The notes under the pieces are model-generated. The model worked only from the letters and a program-made list of their open reading frames with translations. It searched no databases and was not told the DNA's origin. This document shows, piece after piece, positions 14,358-22,286 of a DNA stretch of 30,517 bases (the first letter of the stretch is position 1; each line of letters starts with the position of its first letter). The DNA lies in assembly GCA_946480295.1 (NCBI GenBank), contig CAMLIT010000044.1:1-30517 (forward strand). Reading direction: 5' to 3'. The translations under genes and the position numbers were made by a program. The stretch is from an uncultured Gemmatimonadota bacterium (GTDB taxonomy: Bacteria > Gemmatimonadota > Gemmatimonadetes > Gemmatimonadales > Gemmatimonadaceae).

Positions 14358-16688
14358 ATGAGCTCGCAGCAGGGGATGGTGGCGGCGGGGAACCTCGGGT
14401 TCCCGCGCATGGGTCTGGATCGGGAGTTGAAGGTCGCGCTGGAACGCTACTGGGCGGATGAATCCAGGGCCGCCGATCTCGAGCGAACGGCGCGCGCGCT
14501 GCGCGAGCGACACTGGCGGCTGCAGGAGGCGGCGGGCCTGGATTTCATCCCGTCGAACGACTTCTCCCTGTACGATCACGTGCTCGACGCCGCGGCGCTG
14601 GTCGGCGCGGTGCCGGAGCGCTTCGGCTTCCGCGGCGGCGCCGTGGACCTCGGGACCTACTTCGCCATGGCGCGCGGGCGCGAGGACGCGCCGGCCATGG
14701 AGATGACGAAGTGGTTCGACACGAACTACCACTACATCGTCCCCGAGCTCGAGCCGGGGATCCGGCTGCGCGTCTCGAGCCAGAAGCCGGTGAACGAGTT
14801 CCGCGAGGCGAAGGCGCACGGCATCCCGACGCGACCGGTCCTGCTCGGCCCCGTGTCGCTCGTCCTGCTCGCGAAGGCACACGCGGGCCAGCCCGACCGC
14901 TCGCGGCTGCTCGACGGCGTGGTCGAGGTCTACCGGACGGTGCTCGAGGTGCTCGCCGGCGCCGGCGCGCGCTGGGTGCAGCTCGACGAACCATGCCTCG
15001 CGCTCGACCTGACCGACGCCGAGCGCGCGCTCTACCACCGCGCGTACCAGCGACTCGACTCGGCGCCGCAGCTCCTCGTCGCGACCTACTTCGCCGGCCT
15101 GCGCGAGAACCTGCCCGTCGCCCTGCGGCTGCCCGTCCAGGCGCTGCACCTCGACCTCGTGCGCGCCCCGGAGCAGCTCGCCCCGGCGCTCGCCGGCGCC
15201 CCGCGCGACCTCGCCATCTCGTTAGGCGTGGTGGACGGACGCGGCGTCTGGAGGACCGATCTCGATCGCGCCCTCGCCCTCGTCCGCACCGCCGTCGACG
15301 CGCTCGGTCCGGCGCGCGTCCAGGTCGCGCCCTCCTGCTCGCTCCTCCACGTGCCCGTCGACGTCGCCGCCGAGATCACCCTCGATCCGCCGCTGCGCCG
15401 CGGGCTGGCGTTCGCACGGCAGAAGCTCGAGGAGGTCGCGCTGGTCGCGCGCGCCGTGCACGACGACGGCGCGGAGGTGCGCGACCGCCTCGACGAGCAG
15501 CGCCGAGTGCTGGCCGAGTGCCGCGCCGATCCCCGCAGCTGCAACCTCGCCGTGCGGGCGCGCGTCGCCGCCGTCGGCCCGGCCATGCTCGTCCGTCGTT
15601 CGGCGTTCCCCGCGCGGCGCCGGCGGCAGGCCGTCGTGATGCCGCTTCCCATGCTGCCGACCACCACGATCGGCTCCCTCCCCCAGACGCCCGAGGTCCG
15701 GCGGGCGCGCGCCGGCGTGCGCGCCGGCCGCCTGTCGCAGGTGCGCTACGAGGCCTTCCTGCGCACGGAGATCGAGCGTGGGATCCGCTTCCAGGAAGCC
15801 GTGGAGCTGGACGTCCTCGTGCACGGCGAGTTCGAGCGCAACGACATGGTGGAGTACTTCGCGGACCAGCTCGAGGGATTCGCCATCACCCGCACCGGCT
15901 GGGTGCAGAGCTACGGCTCGCGCTGCGTGAAACCGCCGATCCTCCACGGCGACGTCTTCCGTGCCCACCCCATGACCGTGAAGTGGTCGCGGTACGCGCA
16001 GTCGCTCACGCGTCGCCCGGTGAAGGGCATGCTCACCGGCCCGGTGACGATGCTGCGCTGGTCGTTCGTGCGCGACGACCTCCCGCCCGCGCACGTGGCC
16101 TTCCAGGTCGCCCTCGCGCTGCGCGACGAGCTCGCGGACCTCGAGGCGGCGGGGTTGCGCGTCGTGCAGGTGGACGAGCCGGCGTTGCGCGAGGGGCTGC
16201 CGCTGCGCGAGGCGGATCGCGCCCCATACCTCGACTGGGCGGTGAACGCCTTCCGGCTCGCCACCGCCGGCGCCGCCGACGAGACGCAGGTCCACACGCA
16301 CATGTGCTACTCCGAGTTCGTCGGGATCATGGATGCCGTCGCGCGGCTGGACGCCGACGTCGTCTCGATCGAGGCGGCGCGCTCGCACATGGAGCTGCTC
16401 GATACCTTCGACGGCGACCGCTACCCGAACGACATCGGCCCGGGCGTCTACGACATCCACTCGCCGCGCGTCCCCTCCGTGGCCGAGCTGGAAGCGCTGC
16501 TCGAGCGGGCGCTCGCCGTCGTCGACCGGCGGCGGCTCTGGGTCAACCCGGACTGCGGCCTGAAGACGCGCGACTGGCGCGAGGTGGAGCCGGCGCTCGC
16601 GAACCTCGTCGCCGCGGCGCGCTTGGTGCGCGAGCGACTGCGGCGCGAGGTGCGCGACGAGATGGTCCACGCCGCGCGCGGAGCCTAG
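14358..16688 (+). CDS. metE: Cobalamin-independent methionine synthase MetE
   Basis: Transfers the methyl group of 5-methyltetrahydropteroyl-polyglutamate to homocysteine, giving methionine, in the cytosol. Both halves are present in 776 residues (E. coli 753): the N-terminal barrel begins NLGFPRMGLDRELKVALERYW, and the C-terminal barrel has PTTTIGSLPQT, with the conserved substrate segments. All four zinc ligands are in place: His648 and Cys650 (THMCYSEF), Glu672 (SIEAARS) and Cys733 (NPDCGLKTR), a constant +7 offset from the E. coli residues. The ATG at 14358 follows GGAGAGAGG; an earlier in-frame start would add about 25 unrelated residues. A rare TTA leucine codon occurs at 15222-15224. 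No cobalamin riboswitch is seen upstream. Confidence 0.97.
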   Translation: MSSQQGMVAAGNLGFPRMGLDRELKVALERYWADESRAADLERTARALRERHWRLQEAAGLDFIPSNDFSLYDHVLDAAALVGAVPERFGFRGGAVDLGTYFAMARGREDAPAMEMTKWFDTNYHYIVPELEPGIRLRVSSQKPVNEFREAKAHGIPTRPVLLGPVSLVLLAKAHAGQPDRSRLLDGVVEVYRTVLEVLAGAGARWVQLDEPCLALDLTDAERALYHRAYQRLDSAPQLLVATYFAGLRENLPVALRLPVQALHLDLVRAPEQLAPALAGAPRDLAISLGVVDGRGVWRTDLDRALALVRTAVDALGPARVQVAPSCSLLHVPVDVAAEITLDPPLRRGLAFARQKLEEVALVARAVHDDGAEVRDRLDEQRRVLAECRADPRSCNLAVRARVAAVGPAMLVRRSAFPARRRRQAVVMPLPMLPTTTIGSLPQTPEVRRARAGVRAGRLSQVRYEAFLRTEIERGIRFQEAVELDVLVHGEFERNDMVEYFADQLEGFAITRTGWVQSYGSRCVKPPILHGDVFRAHPMTVKWSRYAQSLTRRPVKGMLTGPVTMLRWSFVRDDLPPAHVAFQVALALRDELADLEAAGLRVVQVDEPALREGLPLREADRAPYLDWAVNAFRLATAGAADETQVHTHMCYSEFVGIMDAVARLDADVVSIEAARSHMELLDTFDGDRYPNDIGPGVYDIHSPRVPSVAELEALLERALAVVDRRRLWVNPDCGLKTRDWREVEPALANLVAAARLVRERLRREVRDEMVHAARGA

Positions 16689-16742
16689 CGCGGGCGGCGC
16701 CTCGCGGGCAGGCTCGCGGCCGACCCGCGCGGCGAAGCAGGC

Positions 16743-17429
16743 TCACGCCGGCGCGGCCACCGCCTCCACGTCCTCCGCGCTCGAGCGCAGGACGCGGTGC
16801 CGGTCGATCCACCAGCTCCACGGCACGAAGAGCCAGAGCCCGAGCCCCGACAGCGCGATCGCGTGTGCGTCGGGGGGCGGCCCCGCGAACCCGCCCGCGA
16901 AGATCAGCACGAGCACGGCCACCATCGCCCAGAGCGCCCACGTGCCGACGCGGTCCGCGGCGCGCGTCGTCCGCAGGTAGACCGCGAGCCCGAGCACGAA
17001 CAGGCCGCCGTCCAGCAGCACGGTGAGCGGGATCGAGTTCCACGCGCCGAGCCCCAGCTTCGGCGAGGCCCCGGGCCAGAGCGGCAGGTCGGGGCGGTGC
17101 ATCGGCAGGTCGAGGAACCAGTGGCTGAGGACGGCCGCGGCCACGACCCAGGCTTCCCCGTGGTCGCGGCGGAGGAGCCGGTACACGACGCCGACGAGCA
17201 CCGCCCAGACGATCGCCATGAGCAGGCTGTGCGACCACGGGTAGTGCGCGAAGTCGAGCGGGTTGGCGGCCATGAGCCCGGGGACGACCCGCACCTGCTC
17301 CACGCCCACCAGGAGCAGCACCGGCCACAGCTCGTCGAGGAACTGGGCGGCGAAGGCGAGGGTGCCAAGGGAGGTGCGCGGCGCGAGGCGCTTGGCGCCG
17401 AGCGCGACACCGTAATGGCCGATGAACAT
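16743..17429 (-). CDS. Integral membrane protein, hydrolase-like MFIGHYG family
   Basis: A 228-residue protein of the inner membrane with about six hydrophobic helices, among them LGTLAFAAQFLDELWPVLLLVG, SLLMAIVWAVLVGVVYRLL, WVVAAAVLSHWFLDLPMH, IPLTVLLDGGLFVLGLAVYL and WALWAMVAVLVLIFAGGFAG. Conserved polar residues sit in or near the membrane: GHYG at the N-terminus, DELWP, HYPWSHSLL and SHWFLDLPMHRPDLP. This His/Asp pattern resembles the membrane-bound metal-dependent hydrolase (YdjM/LexA-binding-inner-membrane) style, but no reaction is established. The ATG at 17429 fits the start of conserved sequence, and the upstream in-frame extension looks non-coding. There is no Shine-Dalgarno; TATCTT ten bases upstream hints at a very short leader. 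Convergent with metE, divergent from tetR. Confidence 0.82.
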   Translation of the reverse strand: MFIGHYGVALGAKRLAPRTSLGTLAFAAQFLDELWPVLLLVGVEQVRVVPGLMAANPLDFAHYPWSHSLLMAIVWAVLVGVVYRLLRRDHGEAWVVAAAVLSHWFLDLPMHRPDLPLWPGASPKLGLGAWNSIPLTVLLDGGLFVLGLAVYLRTTRAADRVGTWALWAMVAVLVLIFAGGFAGPPPDAHAIALSGLGLWLFVPWSWWIDRHRVLRSSAEDVEAVAAPA

Positions 17430-17517
17430 GCGGCCAAGATACGCGTGGCCCTCCGGCGCGACAGGTCGCCCATGAAACCGGCGCGCCAGATGTTTGCCTT
17501 GCGCGCTTCCGTCGGGC

Positions 17518-17551
17518 AACACATCATTCGATGTGTTAACTGAATAGTTAA
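17518..17551. promoter_or_regulatory. Two overlapping palindromes, candidate TetR operator
   Basis: AACACATC (17518-17525) pairs with GATGTGTT (17530-17537), and TTAACT (17536-17541) pairs with AGTTAA (17546-17551); both have four-base centres and the two share two bases. This AT-rich patch ends two bases before the TetR start codon in otherwise extreme GC DNA. It would cover the promoter or the ribosome entry of the efflux operon. Autoregulation by the adjacent TetR protein is the simplest reading. Confidence 0.65.
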
Positions 17552-17553
17552 AC

Positions 17554-18273
17554 ATGTCAGATAAGAAAGCGAACGCCCGCCGCCCCGCCCCTCGTGCCCG
17601 CGAGGCCACCGCCCGACCCCGCCCGGCCGCCCGTGCCCCGCGCGCCGCCGCCGACGGCGACACCGAGCAGCGCATCCTCGACGCCGCCCACGAGGTCTTC
17701 CTCCGCCGCGGCACCGCCGGCGCCCGCATGCAGGACATCGCCGCCGAGGCGGGCGTCAACCACGCCCTGCTCCATTACTACTTCCGCTCCAAGGAGCGCC
17801 TCGCCCGCGCCGTCTTCCAGCGCGCCATCGACCGCCTCCTCCCGCCGGTCCTCCAGCTCCTCGCCTCCGATCTGCCCCTCGAGGAGAAGGTGGGCCGCGT
17901 CGTCCAGCACGAGCTCGAGCACCTCGCCCGCGCCCCGTACCTCCCGGGCTACGTCCTCGCCGAGCTGAATCAGAACCCCGACCGCGCCGCGCAGCTCATG
18001 GGCGCGCGCGCCGAGCACGTGCTCATGGAGACCCGCCGCCCCGCGCTCGAGGTGGTCGCGCGGCAGATCGACGAGCGCGTGCGCGCCGGCACCATGCGCC
18101 GCATCGCGCAAGAGGATTTCATCGTCAACCTCGTCTCGCTCTGCATCTTTCCCTTCGCCGCGCGGCCGATGATCGCGACCATCCTCGAATGGGACCGCGA
18201 CCGCTGGAACGAGTTCATCGAGCGGCGCCGGACGGAGCTGCCGCGCTTCTTCCTCGAGGCGCTCCGGCCATGA
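17554..18273 (+). CDS. TetR-family regulator of the efflux operon (CecR-like)
   Basis: A DNA-binding repressor expected to sense an exported drug or metabolite. After a basic, Pro/Ala/Arg-rich tail of about 35 residues (longer than usual), the TetR helix-turn-helix occupies about 37-90: EQRILDAAHEVFLRRGTAGARMQDIAAEAGVNHALLHYYFRSKERL. The remaining 150 residues are the helical ligand and dimer domain. Gene order matches E. coli cecR (ybiH) with ybhGFSR, so CecR-like is reasonable by context. The start ATG lies two bases after the palindromic operator and lacks a Shine-Dalgarno, so it may be translated from a leaderless transcript. Its stop overlaps the next start by four bases (ATGA). Confidence 0.9.
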   Translation: MSDKKANARRPAPRAREATARPRPAARAPRAAADGDTEQRILDAAHEVFLRRGTAGARMQDIAAEAGVNHALLHYYFRSKERLARAVFQRAIDRLLPPVLQLLASDLPLEEKVGRVVQHELEHLARAPYLPGYVLAELNQNPDRAAQLMGARAEHVLMETRRPALEVVARQIDERVRAGTMRRIAQEDFIVNLVSLCIFPFAARPMIATILEWDRDRWNEFIERRRTELPRFFLEALRP

Positions 18274-19613
18274 CGCGCGCCCGTTCGCGCACCGCCGCCC
18301 ACGCGCTCGCCGGCGCCCTCGCGCTCGCGACGCCGGCGACGCTATCGGCGCAGCAGCCGTCGCCGGCGCCGGCCGCACAGGCGGTCGACACCCTCCGACT
18401 CGCGGAGCTCGAGCGCGCCGCCCTCGCCGTCGACCCGCGCGCCGGGCAGGCCGCGCTCCAGCGCGCGCGCACGGCGCTCCGGCTGCGGAGCCTCGCGGCG
18501 GAGCGGCTCCCCGCGCTCGACCTCGACGGCCAGGGGCAGTACCAGTCGGCGGTGACGTCGGTGCCGATCCGGCTCCCCGGCGTGAACGTGCCCGTGCCGC
18601 CGCACGACACGTACGACGCCTACCTCCGCGCCCAGGAGCGGCTGCTCGACCCGACGCTCGGGCCGCGGCGCGCCGTGGAGCGCGCGCAGCTCGCGGAATC
18701 CGAGGCGCGGCTGCGGACGACGCTGTACTCGCAGCGCCAGCAGGTCGACGACGCCTTCTTCACGGCGCTCTCCCTGCAATCGCGCGCGGAGGAGCTGTCG
18801 ACGGCGGTGACCGATCTCGAGGCGCAGCTCGCCGTCGCCCGCGCGCGCGTGCGTGCCGGCGCGGCGCTGGCCGGCGAGGCGGCGGCGCTCGAGGCGCAGC
18901 TCCTCGCCCGCCGCGAGGACCTGCGCGCCGCGGACGCCGATCGTCAGGCAGCGCTCGCGGTGCTCGCCGACCTCACCGGCCGGCCCATCGGCCCGCGGGA
19001 CCTGCTGCTGCTTCCGAGCGCCGACGGCGCGGCGCCCCCGCCGCCGGCCGTCGACTCGCTGCGCCGCCGCCCCGAGTACGAGCAGTTCGAGCGCACGCGC
19101 GACCTGCTGCGGGCGCAGGAGGCGGTGGTCGCCGCGCAGGAGAAGCCGCGCGTCTCGGCATTCGCCCGCGTCGGCTACGGCCGGCCGGGGCTCGACATGC
19201 TGAGCAACGCGTTCCAGGGCTACTGGCTCGCCGGCGTGCAGGTGCAGTGGACGCCGTGGAGCTGGGGGACGACGGCGCGCGACCGCGAAGCGCTGGAGGT
19301 CGAGCGGCGGATCACGAGCACGGAGGAGGCGGCGTTCACCGCGTCCCTGCGGCGCGCCGTCGTGCGCGACTCGGCGACGATCGCGCGCCTCGACGCGACG
19401 CAGGCCACGGACGAGCGGATCATCGCGCTGCGCGAGCAGGTGCTGGCGGAGGCACGGGCGCAGTTCCGCGAAGGCGTGATCACGGCGGCGCAGTACGTGG
19501 ATCGGGAGACGGACGTCCTGCAGGCGCGCCTCGCGCGCGCCGCGCACCGGGTGGACCTCGCGCGCGCACGCGCGGAGGTCGCGACGATGATCGGCACGGG
19601 AGGAACGGAGTGA
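18270..19613 (+). CDS. TolC-like outer-membrane efflux protein
   Basis: Outer-membrane channel of a tripartite exporter. Residues 1-28 (HALAGALALATPATLSAQ) are a signal peptide. The 447-residue length and long alpha-helical repeats match the OEP family, with two homologous halves: LRLAELERAALAVDPRAGQAALQRARTALRLRSLAAERLP in the first and LRRRPEYEQFERTRDLLRAQEAVVAAQEKPRVSAFARVGY in the second. A GY/YW aromatic stretch (FQGYWLAGVQVQWTPWSWG) corresponds to the barrel strand. The start overlaps the tetR stop by four bases, and its stop (TGA) shares one base with the next start ATG. Partner of the HlyD-like and ABC proteins that follow. Confidence 0.92.
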   Translation: MTRARSRTAAHALAGALALATPATLSAQQPSPAPAAQAVDTLRLAELERAALAVDPRAGQAALQRARTALRLRSLAAERLPALDLDGQGQYQSAVTSVPIRLPGVNVPVPPHDTYDAYLRAQERLLDPTLGPRRAVERAQLAESEARLRTTLYSQRQQVDDAFFTALSLQSRAEELSTAVTDLEAQLAVARARVRAGAALAGEAAALEAQLLARREDLRAADADRQAALAVLADLTGRPIGPRDLLLLPSADGAAPPPPAVDSLRRRPEYEQFERTRDLLRAQEAVVAAQEKPRVSAFARVGYGRPGLDMLSNAFQGYWLAGVQVQWTPWSWGTTARDREALEVERRITSTEEAAFTASLRRAVVRDSATIARLDATQATDERIIALREQVLAEARAQFREGVITAAQYVDRETDVLQARLARAAHRVDLARARAEVATMIGTGGTE

Positions 19614-20557
19614 TGCACGACGATCGACACGTGACCGTCGGCGCCGGCGCCCTGGTGCTCGCGCTGGCCGTGGCGGGCTGCCACCGCACGCCGGCGCCCG
19701 ACGCCTACGGCAACTTCGAGGCGACGGAGGTGGTGGTCTCGGCGCAGACGCCGGGACAGCTCCTCTGGTTCTCGCCGAACGAGGGGGACCACGTCGCGGC
19801 GGGCGCGCTCGTCGGCGTGGTCGACACGACGCAGCTCGCCCTGGAGCGCGCGCAGATCGTGGCGCAGCGGGCCGCGACCGAGGCCCGCGCCGCCCAGGCC
19901 AACGAGCAGGCGGACGCCCTCGAGGTCCAGCGCGACGCTGCCCGCCGCGCCTACGACCGCGCGAAGCGCCTCCACGACGAGCACGCCGGCACGGCCCAGC
20001 AGCTCGACCAGGCGGAGCGCGACTACCGCTCGCTCGTCCAGCAGATCGACGCCCTGCACGCGCAGGCGCGGAGCGTCGTGCGCGACGTGGCGGCGAGCGA
20101 GGCCCGCGTCGCCGCCACGCGCGACCGCCTGGCGAAGAGCCGCATCACGAGCCCGATCGGCGGCACGGTGCTCGCCACCTACGCCCGCGCCGGCGAGTAC
20201 GTGCAGCCGGGCCAGCCGCTGTACAAGATCGCCGACCTCGACACCCTCGAGCTGCGCGCCTACGTCACCGAGCCGCAGCTCGCCGCGATCCGCCTCGACG
20301 CGCCGGCGCAGGTCACGATGGACCGCGGCAACGGCGCGCGCGTCACCCTGCCGGGACGCGTGAGCTGGGTGTCGTCGAACGCGGAGTTCACGCCGACGCC
20401 GGTGCAGACGCGCGACGAGCGCGCCGACCTCGTGTACGCGGTCAAGGTCCGCGTCGCCAACCGGGACGGGATGCTCAAGATCGGCATGCCGGCGGACGTG
20501 CGCTTCGCCGCGCCCGAGGCGACCGCGCCGACTGGCGCGCGAGCGAGCCGCCCATGA
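19613..20557 (+). CDS. HlyD-family periplasmic adaptor lipoprotein (YbhG-like)
   Basis: Membrane-fusion adaptor joining the ABC pump to the outer-membrane channel. The lipobox LALAVAGC ends at Cys20, so it is anchored by lipid rather than by a helix. The first half-lipoyl motif is GNFEATEVVVSAQTPGQLLWFSPNEGDHV. A coiled-coil hairpin follows (about 80-170, ALERAQIVAQRAATEARAAQ..VAATRDRLAKSRITSP). Then come the second lipoyl half (IGGTVLATYARAGEYVQPGQPLYKIADLDTLELRAYV) and a beta-barrel. The length of 314 is close to YbhG (332). The ATG at 19613 lies after GGGAGG; a GTG three bases earlier is also possible. Its stop overlaps the next start by four bases. Confidence 0.92.
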   Translation: MHDDRHVTVGAGALVLALAVAGCHRTPAPDAYGNFEATEVVVSAQTPGQLLWFSPNEGDHVAAGALVGVVDTTQLALERAQIVAQRAATEARAAQANEQADALEVQRDAARRAYDRAKRLHDEHAGTAQQLDQAERDYRSLVQQIDALHAQARSVVRDVAASEARVAATRDRLAKSRITSPIGGTVLATYARAGEYVQPGQPLYKIADLDTLELRAYVTEPQLAAIRLDAPAQVTMDRGNGARVTLPGRVSWVSSNAEFTPTPVQTRDERADLVYAVKVRVANRDGMLKIGMPADVRFAAPEATAPTGARASRP

Positions 20558-21513
20558 CCACGCCGGCGGCCGCCGCCGCGGTCAGCGCGCACGGCCTCGT
20601 CAGGCGCTTCGAGGGCGTGACCGCCCTCGACGGCGTGTCGTTCGAGGTGCGGCCGGCGGAGCTGTTCGGCTTCATCGGCCCGGACGGGGCGGGCAAGACG
20701 ACGCTCTTCCGCATCCTGACGACGCTGGTGCGTCCCGACGCCGGCGAGGCGCGCGTGCTCGGCCTCGACGTGGTGCGCGACCTCTGGGCGATCCGCCGCC
20801 GCGTCGGCTACATGCCCGGGCGCTTCTCGCTCTACCCGGACCTCAGCGTTGCCGAGAACCTGCAGTTCTTCGCCGCGGTGTTCGGGACGACCGTCGAGCA
20901 GGGGTACGAGATGATCGCGCCGATCTACCGGCAGATCGAGCCCTTCCGCGATCGGCGGGCCGCGGCGCTCTCCGGGGGGATGAAGCAGAAGCTCGCGCTC
21001 TCCTGCGCCCTCGTGCACCGCCCCGACATCCTCTTCCTCGACGAGCCGACGACGGGCGTGGATGCCGTGTCGCGCACGGAGTTCTGGGACCTGCTCGCGG
21101 AGCTGAAGGCGTCGGGGCTCACGATCGTCGTGTCGACGCCGTACATGGACGAGGCGGACCGCTGCGACCGCGTCGCGCTGATCCAGAAGGGACGCCTCCT
21201 CACGATCGCCGCGCCGGCGAAGATCGGGGCGGCATACGAGCGGCCGCTCGTCGCCGTGACCGGGGCGGAGCGCTACCGGCTCCTCCTCGCCCTGCGCGAG
21301 CTGCCGAACGCCTTCTCCGTCTTCCCCTTCGGCGCCGCGCTGCACTACGCCGACCGGCGCACCGACGCGCCGGCGGAAGCCGTCGCGCGCGAGGTCGCGG
21401 CGGCGCTCGCGGCGCGAGGCTTCGCCGATGCGCGCGTCGCGCCGATCCGCGCCGGCATCGAGGACAGCTTCATGGCGCTCATGGGGGCGCCCGACGAGGA
21501 GGAGGTCGCGTGA
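20554..21513 (+). CDS. ABC exporter ATPase, first half of a YbhF-like pair
   Basis: Cytoplasmic ATP-binding subunit of an ABC-2 type exporter. Walker A is GPDGAGKTT (about 42-50), with Asp in place of the usual Asn. The signature is LSGGMKQKLAL (about 139-149), Walker B is ILFLDEP with Glu164, and the H-loop His position reads STPYMDEADRCD, with Pro rather than His after Thr. This fits the N-terminal half of E. coli YbhF, which also has a noncanonical switch. The 319-residue length includes a C-terminal domain of about 100 residues. The gene overlaps both neighbours by four bases, consistent with translational coupling. Together with the next gene it should form a heterodimer. Confidence 0.9.
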   Translation: MTTPAAAAAVSAHGLVRRFEGVTALDGVSFEVRPAELFGFIGPDGAGKTTLFRILTTLVRPDAGEARVLGLDVVRDLWAIRRRVGYMPGRFSLYPDLSVAENLQFFAAVFGTTVEQGYEMIAPIYRQIEPFRDRRAAALSGGMKQKLALSCALVHRPDILFLDEPTTGVDAVSRTEFWDLLAELKASGLTIVVSTPYMDEADRCDRVALIQKGRLLTIAAPAKIGAAYERPLVAVTGAERYRLLLALRELPNAFSVFPFGAALHYADRRTDAPAEAVAREVAAALAARGFADARVAPIRAGIEDSFMALMGAPDEEEVA

Positions 21514-22286
21514 CCACCCCCGGTCGAGCGGCGGATCCGGCGATCGACGTCCACGAGCTCACGCGTCGCTTCGGACGCTTCACCGCGGTGGACGCGATCT
21601 CGTTCGAGGTCGCGCGCGGCGAGGTGTTCGGCTTCCTCGGCGCCAACGGCGCGGGGAAGACGACGGCGATCAAGATGCTCATCGGCCTCCTCGCGCCGAC
21701 GTCGGGACGCGCCCGCGTGGCCGGCTGCGACGTGCTGACCGAGCCGGAGCAGCTCCGCCGCCGCATCGGCTACATGAGCCAGCGCTTCTCGCTCTACGAG
21801 GACCTGACCGTGTGGGAGAACGCGTGGCTGTATGGCGGCATCTACGGCCTGAGCGACGCCGAGATCGAGGAGCGCACGCACTCGCTCCTCGATCGGCTCG
21901 GACTGGAGCACGCGCGCAGGTCGCTCGTCGGCAGCATCCCGCTCGGCTGGAAGCAGAAGCTCGCCTTCTCCGTCGCCCTGCTGCACCGGCCGCAGATCGT
22001 CTTTCTCGACGAACCCACCGGCGGCGTGGACCCGATCACGCGCCGGCAGTTCTGGGAGCTGATCTACGCCACCGCCGCCGGCGGGACGACCGTCTTCGTC
22101 ACCACGCACTACATGGACGAGGCGGAATACTGCGACCGCGTCTCCATCATGGTGGACGGCCGCATCGCCGCGATGGGGAGCCCGGCGGAGCTGAAGGACG
22201 CGTACCGCACGGAGACGATCGCCGACGTGTTCCTGCGGCTGGCCCGCCCCGCCGGCGGGGCGGGCGCCACGGAGTGGGCGTCGTGA
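21510..22286 (+). CDS. ABC exporter ATPase, second half of a YbhF-like pair
   Basis: Second nucleotide-binding subunit, 258 residues, starting at a GTG that overlaps the previous stop. Walker A is GANGAGKTT (44-52), Walker B is IVFLDEPTGGVDP, and the H-loop His is present in VFVTTHYMDEAEYCD. The signature LSGGQ is replaced by IPLGWKQKLAF, a change also found in the C-terminal half of YbhF-type ATPases. In this pair the first subunit has a standard signature but lacks the switch His, and the second has the His but lacks the signature; this suggests one complete and one degenerate ATP site in the heterodimer. The stop overlaps the following GTG by four bases. Confidence 0.9.
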   Translation: MTTPGRAADPAIDVHELTRRFGRFTAVDAISFEVARGEVFGFLGANGAGKTTAIKMLIGLLAPTSGRARVAGCDVLTEPEQLRRRIGYMSQRFSLYEDLTVWENAWLYGGIYGLSDAEIEERTHSLLDRLGLEHARRSLVGSIPLGWKQKLAFSVALLHRPQIVFLDEPTGGVDPITRRQFWELIYATAAGGTTVFVTTHYMDEAEYCDRVSIMVDGRIAAMGSPAELKDAYRTETIADVFLRLARPAGGAGATEWAS

